Part shown: positions 57,616-64,000 of the stretch, in pieces
Position numbering within the stretch: the stretch's first letter is position 1
How the letters are laid out: every line of letters begins with the position of its first letter
Assembly (NCBI GenBank): GCA_039707465.1
Contig: CM077645.1
Location: 167,229,503 to 167,293,502 of the forward strand
DNA: 64,000 nt
From: Rhabdophis nuchalis
Lineage: Eukaryota; Chordata; Lepidosauria; Squamata; Natricidae
Direction of reading: 5' to 3'
Translations under genes and position numbers: made by a program
Notes under the pieces: generated by a model
What the model saw: the letters and a program-made list of their open reading frames with translations, nothing else
Databases searched by the model: none
Told to the model about the DNA's origin: nothing

Positions 57616-58314
57616 AAGGTGCTTTTTCAAGAGGCAACTGGGCTTGCTGAGGCGGAAGCCTTTCTTAAAAAACATTCCTCTATCCTGGGGGAAGATCCAG
57701 GGGGGACGGAGGGGGCCATGGCCCCGCCCGCTGGGGGCCAGGGAGGAGAAAAAGAAGATACAATTGCCAAGAGACTTAGATCGAAAAAATAACTTTGCTT
57801 TTTTTTAAAATTATTATTAATATTGCTTAACCTTATGTCTGGATGTTTGTACATGGCTGCTAGCATAGAATGGAGAATTTAGGAATTTTGTACTTATTTT
57901 CACCTTGTAGTACTTTTGGAAAAATGTTTTTTTAATGTTTTATTATGAAGCCCTAGAAGGGCCAATGATCCCGACGCGAAAGTTCTTAATATGTTTCTGT
58001 ATCCCTTACCCTACCCTTTTCGAAAATTGTAAAAACCAATAAAACTTTTTCAATATGAAAAAAAAAAGAGGCAACTGGGCTTTCTGGTTTCTTCTTTGAA
58101 GACGTTTCACTTCTCATCCAAGAACCTTCTTCAGCTCTTAAAAAAAAGAAGGGGAAAAATAAAAAAGCACCTTTAGAACAAACATGATGTATGACTGAGA
58201 ATCTTCTTAGACATTTAGCAATGCAAAGAGCTGAAGAAGCTTCTTGGATGAGAAGTGAAATGTCTTCAAAGAAAAACCAGAAAGTCCAGTTGCTTCTTGA
58301 AAAAAGCACCTTTG
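57616..58314. mobile_element. inverted-repeat (foldback) element with ~88-bp arms, left arm interrupted
   Basis: The left arm (57616-57645 plus 58083-58139) and right arm (58226-58314) are complementary: AAAGGTGCTTTTTCAAGAGG pairs with the right end TGAAAAAAGCACCTTTGGGA, and CTTCTCATCCAAGAACCTTC with GCTTCTTGGATGAGAAG. The loop is ~85 bp. The left arm was split by the retrocopy at 57646. The motif 'gctgaagaagcttcttggatgag' recurs in vertebrate repeats, but I cannot assign a class with confidence. Confidence 0.75.
57646..58065 (+). mobile_element. polyadenylated retrocopy or 5'-truncated LINE with 17-bp target duplication
   Basis: It is flanked by AAGAGGCAACTGGGCTT at 57629-57645 and 58066-58082. 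The insert opens within a plus-strand frame (AFLKKHSSILGEDPGG, GAMAPPAGGQGGEKED, IAKRLRSKK) that stops at 57792. A ~245-bp 3' untranslated stretch, an AATAAA signal (58038-58043) and a poly(A) run follow. These are hallmarks of L1-type target-primed insertion. I do not recognise the encoded C-terminus; it may be the tail of a LINE ORF or of a host mRNA. Confidence 0.82.
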
Positions 58315-58385
58315 GGATTAATACTGATAGACATTAAAACAATAAAGCAATAAATAACAACAACAATAATAAGCACAGTTAAAAG

Positions 58386-60563
58386 ATGGGGAAGAGGGGA
58401 GCTGCTCCCCTCCGCGGGGAGGCGGGACCTGAGTTACCAATCTGGTTCCGCCCCAGGCACCTGATGGACCCGGATGGGTTCCAAACGGCGCTTGGGCCAG
58501 TTCCTGTACCCCTGACCCGCGCCCCGATGGAGGACCTCGTGGCCGCATGGAATAGTGCGACCGCGGGAGCCTTGGATCGGGTCGCGCCCTTGCGGCCTCT
58601 CTTGCGGCGGCGGAACACCCTGGCTCCTTGGTTTACCGAGGAGCTGGGGGTGATGAAACGCCGCAAGAGATGCCTAGAGAGTAGATGGAGGTCTTCTCGT
58701 TCTGAATCTGACCGGACACAGGTAAGAGCCCATTTACGGACTTACATTGTGGCGCTGAGAGTAGCCAAACGTCATCATTGCGCTACTCTCATAGCATCCG
58801 CAGAAAACCGCCCTGCCGCCCTGTTTAGGGTGACCCGCTCCCTCCTTCAACAGAGGGTGCGGGAAGCCCCGCTACAGGGTAGAGCAGAGGAATTTGTGAC
58901 TTTTCTGCAGGAGAAAATCGCTCAGATACAGAACAAGTTACCCCCCATTCATGGCCCAGTGGGATGCCACGAGAGAGATCTTGTTTGGGAGGAATTTGAC
59001 TCCGTTACTTCCGAGGATATGGACAGGTTACGTGGGCGACTGCGAGCCACCACATGTTTATTGGACCCGTGTCCCTCCTGGCTTGTACTGGCATCCTGGG
59101 AGGTGACACGAGGCTGGCTCCAGGAGGTGGCCAACGCTTCCTTGAGTGAGGGTGCCTTGCCTGCTCCCCTAAAAGAAGCGATGGTGAGGCCCCTCCTTAA
59201 GAAGCCCTCCTTGGATCCAGCTACTTTGAACAACTACCGTCCCGTCTCCAACCTTCCCTTTTTGGCGAAGGTTGTCGAGAGTGTGGTGGCACAACAGTTT
59301 CCCCGTCACCTGGAGGAAGTAGACTATCTAGATCCACGCCAGTCCGGCTTCCGGCCCGGGCATAGCACCGAGACGGTATTGGTCGCGTTGGTTGATGATC
59401 TCTGGAGGGCCAGAGATGGGGGTTGTTCCTCCATCCTGGTCCTATTAGACCTCTCGGCGGCTTTCGATACCATCGACCATGGTATCCTATTGCATCGGCT
59501 GGGGGGGTTGGGGGTGGGAGGCACCGTTTTACGGTGGTTCTCCTCCTACCTCTCTGGCCGATCGCAATTTGTGTTGACAGGGGGGCAGAGGTCGACCGCG
59601 AGACCCCTCACATGTGGGGTGCCTCAGGGGTCGGTCCTCTCGCCCCTCCTGTTCAACACATACATGAAGCCGCTGGGTGAGATCATCCGTGGTTTTGGGG
59701 TAGAATACCATCTGTACGCTGACGACATCCAGCTGTACATTTCTACCCCAAACCACCCCAACGATGCCGTAGCGGTGATGTGCCAGTGCCTGGAAGCTGT
59801 ACGGATCTGGATGGGAAGTAACGGACTCAAGCTCAACCCGACCAAGACCGAGTGGCTGTGGTTTCCGGCCGCCCGATTCAACCAGCTTACTCCATCGCTG
59901 GCCATAGGGGGCGAACATCTTGCCCCTGTGGATGGGGCGCGCAATTTGGGTGTCCTCCTGGATGCCCGGCTGTCCATGGAAGATCAAGTGACAGCCGTGG
60001 CCAGGAGGGCGTTTTACCAGGTTCGCCTGGTTCGCCAATTGCGCCCCCTATTGGATCGGGACGCCCTTCGCACAGTCACTCATGCTCTCGTGACATCCCG
60101 ACTGGACTATTGTAACTCTCTCTACATGGGGCTGCCCCTGAGGTGCACCCGGAGGCTTCAGCTAGTCCAGAATGCAGCCGCGCGAGCAATTATGGGGACC
60201 GCAAGGTCTACCCATGTAACACCGCTCTTGCGCGAGCTGCACTGGCTGCCTGTCGTCTTCCGGGTGCGCTTCAAGGTGTTAATCATCATCTTTAAAGCGC
60301 TCCATGGCTCGGGACCTAGCTATCTGCAGGATCGGATCCTGCCTCATACATCCTCACGGCCGATTCGCTCCCACAGAGAGGGGCTTCTCCGGGTGCCGTC
60401 CACTAGACTGTGTCAGCGGGCGACACCCAGGGGAAGGGCGCTCTCTGTGGCGGGCCCGGCCCTCTGGAACGACCTTCCCCCCGACATCAGGACAACTACG
60501 GACCTCCGCTCCTTCCGTCTTAAATTAAAAACTTACTTTTTCCGTCTGGCCGGCCTGGGATAG
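58386..60563 (+). CDS. L2-B reverse transcriptase ORF, open, 5'-truncated
   Basis: A 725-codon frame. L2 similarity begins by ~58410, after the endonuclease domain has been lost by 5' truncation. The opening ATG at 58386 is in the flank or junction and is not a native start. Linker and N-terminal RT region: WFRPRHLMDPDGFQTALGPV, VMKRRKRCLESRW. RT core: VRPLLKKPSLDPATLNNYRP, QSGFRPGHSTETVLVALVDD, LLDLSAAFDTIDHGILLHRL (catalytic Asp), GVPQGSVLSPLLFNTYMKPL, HLYADDIQLY (catalytic Asp pair), LNPTKTEWLWFP. C-terminal region: GVLLDARLSMEDQVTAVARR, LDYCNSLYMGLPLRCTRRLQ, LHWLPVVFRVRFKVLIIIFK, ending LAGLG. No stop or frameshift interrupts the region from linker to terminus, unlike L2-A. The catalytic motifs are intact, but without endonuclease, native start or promoter it is unlikely to retrotranspose. 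Confidence 0.92.
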   Translation: MGKRGAAPLRGEAGPELPIWFRPRHLMDPDGFQTALGPVPVPLTRAPMEDLVAAWNSATAGALDRVAPLRPLLRRRNTLAPWFTEELGVMKRRKRCLESRWRSSRSESDRTQVRAHLRTYIVALRVAKRHHCATLIASAENRPAALFRVTRSLLQQRVREAPLQGRAEEFVTFLQEKIAQIQNKLPPIHGPVGCHERDLVWEEFDSVTSEDMDRLRGRLRATTCLLDPCPSWLVLASWEVTRGWLQEVANASLSEGALPAPLKEAMVRPLLKKPSLDPATLNNYRPVSNLPFLAKVVESVVAQQFPRHLEEVDYLDPRQSGFRPGHSTETVLVALVDDLWRARDGGCSSILVLLDLSAAFDTIDHGILLHRLGGLGVGGTVLRWFSSYLSGRSQFVLTGGQRSTARPLTCGVPQGSVLSPLLFNTYMKPLGEIIRGFGVEYHLYADDIQLYISTPNHPNDAVAVMCQCLEAVRIWMGSNGLKLNPTKTEWLWFPAARFNQLTPSLAIGGEHLAPVDGARNLGVLLDARLSMEDQVTAVARRAFYQVRLVRQLRPLLDRDALRTVTHALVTSRLDYCNSLYMGLPLRCTRRLQLVQNAAARAIMGTARSTHVTPLLRELHWLPVVFRVRFKVLIIIFKALHGSGPSYLQDRILPHTSSRPIRSHREGLLRVPSTRLCQRATPRGRALSVAGPALWNDLPPDIRTTTDLRSFRLKLKTYFFRLAGLG

Positions 60564-60773
60564 CCTCCTTGCCTTGGGATTTTATAGAATAGGTTTTAGT
60601 TTAATTGGGATTTTAGCACAGGGTTTATTTAATTGGTTCTTAAATTTTGTTGGTATATTTATTGTTGTTTGTTATTTATTGCTTTTATGCTACCTGTGCA
60701 CCGCCCCGAGTCCCCATGGGGAGAGGGGGCGGTCTAGAAATAATAAATTTCATTTCATTTCATTTCATTTCAT
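60564..60773 (+). mobile_element. L2-B 3' UTR, terminal hairpin and (CATTT)n tail
   Basis: A ~140-bp 3' UTR is followed by the hairpin at 60701-60732 (outer stem CCGCCCC/GGGGCGG, inner CCCCATGGGG) and TCTAGAAATAATAAATTT. It ends in about four CATTT units. The other L2 copies in this window end in ATT units. Confidence 0.92.
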
Positions 60774-60775
60774 GA

Positions 60776-62380
60776 ACTACATGGGGAGATGTGGAGTCTT
60801 TTCTTAATCCAATGCATCAGAACGGTCTAACCCTGTTGGGGCCCAAAGCCAACTGGAAGAGCCAGGTCTTCAAGCCTTTACTGAAGGTGAAAGGGATATG
60901 TATGGATCTCTGTTTGGGGGGATACAATGTTCCAAAGGACAGGGACCATGGAAGAAAAGGCTCTACTTTTGCACCATGCCAGCCAAAATCCCCTGGCTAT
61001 TGGGGGCCCACATCGTCCCCCTTCTGCTAGCATAAGTGGGATGAGACAGTTCTTCAGATAGCCTGGATCCATTACATAATTGAATTACATAATGAATTCA
61101 GTTCTTTGTGGCTCCAAAATATATGCGAATGTTATCCATACGTGCCTGATATAATCAGAGGTATTAGTAGTAGTATTTTTATTTGGTACATGCTTCTACT
61201 ATTTAAGCATAGTAACCTGCTTTTTCTCCACCATAACACCTCTGGCAATGTGGTGAAAATGATAGACTGTACATTATGAGGTCATGATATAACCTGCAAT
61301 CTTTTATACTTACAATCTGACATGATGCAATTCTGTAAGTCACATGATTTGTATTGGAACATGTTTAATCATTGCCCTCCCACCCCCAATTTCTCCAGGG
61401 ATGCTATGGTGAATTTAAAACCTTACTTTCTTGATACAAAATTAATCAATGGTCTGATACTTGAATAATTCAAACAACAGTATTTTTTGAAGATCAGTGA
61501 TAACAGGACAAATGTCCAGGTATACGTTCTGACTAAGGTCTGGACTGCACCTGGATTTAAAGTATATTTCTGGGTTCTTAAATGCATTTACGTTATTAAA
61601 AGAGGGATTATATTTTTTCCTAACCTTATTGAGCAAGCAGATTTCCATCCTCCCAACAGAACCTGTCTTTCTCCTTCAACATACAACTCCTGTGCCCATG
61701 AACCTTCTTATAGAGAGTCTTTCAAAGCATATATGAGCAGGGAGAGAGGACAGCAGAGAAGGGAAGGAATCCATTCTGCTATCAGATGTTCTTTCAGAGA
61801 TATATTGACATTGTTGGATGCAATCCATAAATATAATGGATTGGATCTAAAGTTAGCTATACTTATTAAAATCAATGAGTTACATGAGTCATGACTAAGG
61901 TTCCATTAGTTCCAATAGCTCTGCCGTGAATATGATTAGTCAAGATCCAAACTGATGTATTTTTGATGCTGGTTGATTTTGAAAAATATTAAGAGACAAG
62001 AAATCCTGTTTGGGTTAAGAGTAGTCTGTTGTTCTTTACACCAGATTGGTCTGTGCTGCCAAATAAATAATAGCTTGGCTCAAAACATTATGAATGAGAA
62101 GGTAAAGTGTTCTGGGAAACCCTAGCAAAACAGCAAATGCTTTCTTAAGACAGTAAATAGTATAATAAGAAACATGGTACATACATCTGAACGTATATAT
62201 TCACTACGTACAGAACTTTTCAAGATTTGAAGTCTATTTTCTCATGCACTACAATTTTGTACTGCTGGAAGTTCTTTTGGTGACAATTTAATGAGTGCAC
62301 CTTTCTAGTGTACTGTATGTTGAGGACTATACTTCACAAATGAGTGGAGCCAAGACTCCATTTTAGGAATATTCTGGAAC
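60776..62380. other. Unique DNA, nothing recognised
   Basis: A 135-codon frame at 61487-61894 has no motif, splice context or coding composition, so I treat it as chance. Confidence 0.45.
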
Positions 62381-62388
62381 TTCTAAAG

Positions 62389-62576
62389 CAATGGCCCCAA
62401 CATTTTGGGCACCAGGGACCAGTTCTAAGGAAAGAAGATTTTTCCGTGGACCAGAAGGGGTGTGGTTTAACATGCTGTCTGCATCCCATAGATGGGGCTT
62501 CGCTGGTTTGCACAGCACTGCTTCTAGCATGCTGCGGCCCGGTGCCAGTCCTCAGACCGGGGGTTGGGGGACCCTT
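62389..62576. mobile_element. 188-bp nonautonomous hAT-type element
   Basis: A perfect 8-bp duplication TTCTAAAG flanks it (62381-62388, 62577-62584). The ends CAATGGCCCCAAC and GGGTTGGGGGACCCTT derive from the CAGGGGTCCCCAAC terminus of the 43588 element, now diverged. The interior (TTTTTCCGTGGACCAGAAGG, GCTGCGGCCCGGTGCCAGTC) is not palindromic, so it is a different family with the same type of end. Confidence 0.85.
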
Positions 62577-62584
62577 TTCTAAAG

Positions 62585-63294
62585 AGTCAATTCAACATTT
62601 AATTTCCCCCAAACTTCCCAATAAATAAATATACACAAAAAATAAAAGTCTGAAAAAAATGGCCCCATCTACCCTGGAGGCCATAAAAAATATGCCAGCA
62701 AAACTCACTTTCTGCATTCCTGCTACGTAGAAGCCATGTTTGGATCCAAGTCTATTTTTCATTTTCTTTATTTGGGAATAATCCAAATACTGAAGATAAA
62801 AGCTAAGAAAAGCTACATTTAAATAAATAAACATACAGTTGTGATATTAATTGGATCTGAAGTAATAGGAATAAATCAGGTTTAATATATTGTTGCCATG
62901 CTTCACTAAAGAATTATGAAAGGTACTTATTGCTAACATGGGTGGTTCAGAGTTCAAAGTTAAGAAACAGCAGGCATAGTACCATGACTGAATTTCACCT
63001 CTTTGAACATTCATATGACATTGCACATAGAAGCAGGATATGCTTTGATCATAAGGCCATGATTGCCACCTCTGCTGTTTTGAGACACCACCGCCACCAT
63101 TATGGACACTAATTTGGCCCCAGTAGTTCCCAAATCCTGCCACCAAAATTGGTAAATCAAAGACCTGTTATAAAATGTTCTTTTGTAACAGAACATTAAA
63201 TAAATTCCAATTTCCTCTGAGTACCTATTTTATTTAATTATTTTCAAAAATGCATGGATAGACAATTTAGATTTTCCCTAAATCTTCCAATGAA
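62585..63294. other. Unique DNA, nothing recognised
   Basis: No feature seen. Confidence 0.45.
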
Positions 63295-64000
63295 ATCTTT
63301 GTTGAGAAATCCTGGAGTGCTAGAAATATGCCAGAAGATGAAGAAAAGCCAATGATGTTCCAATATTTAAAAAGGAGGAAATGTGGATCAAGGAAACTGT
63401 AGATTAATAAATTTGAATTCAACAGAAACTGCTAGAAAACATGAGCAGTTGGTACGTGAGCATTTAATAATAAAAAGGTTTATCAACAGAAGCTAGCATA
63501 TATTTATTTTTTAAAAAGTCATGCTAGACAAATTTAATACCTTTCTTAGACAATGTGACTAGATTAGTGGACCAAAAGAATTCTATAGATATAATGTACT
63601 CAGTCATTATTAAGGCATTTGATAAAGTAGATATTCTCCATCTTAGAATAATGTGGGATGGATGGTACCACTACCAAGTGGGTCTATGTCTATGTGAAGG
63701 GAGGCATGTGACACCTCAGAGGTCTGCACTGGATCCAGTATTCTTCAACACTTTCATAAATGATTTAGATGAGGGAATAGAAAGGATGCTCATAAAATTT
63801 GCAGATGACAGAAGAAGGCTCAAGATTCAAAAGGATCTTAATAATCTTAAGCATCGGCCCTACACAACGAAGTGTTGCTCAATAGTGAGAAACATTAAGG
63901 TCATGCATTTAGGCAGGAAAAACAAGATGCACAGGTGCAAAGTACTGTAGGTGGCACCTACCTTTATCAGGAAAAAGGATCTGGGAGACTTGTTGAGCCA
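63295..64000 (+). pseudogene. decayed CR1 LINE reverse transcriptase, runs off the window
   Basis: With several stops and shifts the plus strand reads CR1 RT blocks: ARNMPEDEEKPM, then RSALDPVFFNTFINDLDEGI (usually ...GPVLFNIFINDLDEGIE), IKFADDRRR (the FADD catalytic site, followed by decayed residues) and KVMHLGRKNK. The order and spacing match CR1, and the element continues past 64000 towards its 3' end. It is far more decayed than the L2 copies. Confidence 0.85.

Noticed and set aside
58949..60038. Several minus-strand frames of 64-169 codons over L2-B
   Set aside because: Antisense shadows of the GC-rich L2 coding region; equivalent shadows exist over L2-A.
61487..61894. 135-codon plus-strand frame
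   Set aside because: No motif, splice sites or compositional shift; AT-rich DNA of this length can give such a frame by chance.

Overview
The window looks like intergenic or deep intronic DNA of a squamate reptile, more likely a snake than a lizard. The basis is its mix of mobile elements. It holds L2-clade, CR1 and L1 LINEs in several age classes, tRNA-derived reptile SINEs, many short palindromic hAT-type elements, TA-flanked foldback elements, a mariner relic, a Helitron-like element and one solo LTR, all in AT-rich background. The assignment comes from family resemblance, not from a species-specific gene. I find no complete host gene. Two short stretches carry splice-like borders (11158-11458 minus, stronger; 7609-7740 plus, weak).

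Layout. 1-19.8 kb: unique AT-rich DNA with scattered LINE 3' ends, two SINEs, an internally deleted mariner (3435-4324) and a solo LTR (18449-18901). 19.8-29.2 kb: one L2 element (L2-A) split by a 5.9 kb minus-strand L1 (L1-A, 20357-26234) with a 16-bp target-site duplication, and by a 256-bp TA-flanked foldback in its 3' UTR. L1-A has an open ORF1 but an ORF2 broken in three places. 30.0-32.3 kb: a palindromic hAT-type element is split by a 5'-truncated L1 (L1-B), which itself contains a Helitron-like element and a 5'-truncated L2 (L2-C). 33-57 kb: mostly unique DNA with a CR1 tail that ends in a pentanucleotide microsatellite, a chimeric-looking retroelement with proline/lysine-rich coding sequence (36640-37467), several short DNA transposons (37873, 39623, 43588, 50764), a CR1 3' UTR and a decayed L1 (L1-C). 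57.6-60.8 kb: an inverted-repeat element interrupted by a polyadenylated retrocopy, then an L2 copy (L2-B) with a 725-codon open frame covering the whole reverse transcriptase region. The window ends inside a decayed CR1 reverse transcriptase.

How the parts relate. The nesting gives a relative clock: L1-A is younger than L2-A, L2-C is younger than L1-B, and L1-B is younger than the hAT palindrome it split. The L2 copies share one 3'-terminal hairpin, whose stem shows a paired C:G to U:A change between two copies, but their 3' microsatellite tails differ. Short hAT-type elements tend to lie beside sites resembling NTCTAGAN.

No new multi-gene system is visible. The observations most worth testing are the chimeric retroelement at 36.6-37.5 kb, the splice-bordered open frame at 11.2-11.5 kb, the L2 3' hairpin and tail switching, and the doubled GTATAA motif shared by two foldback families.
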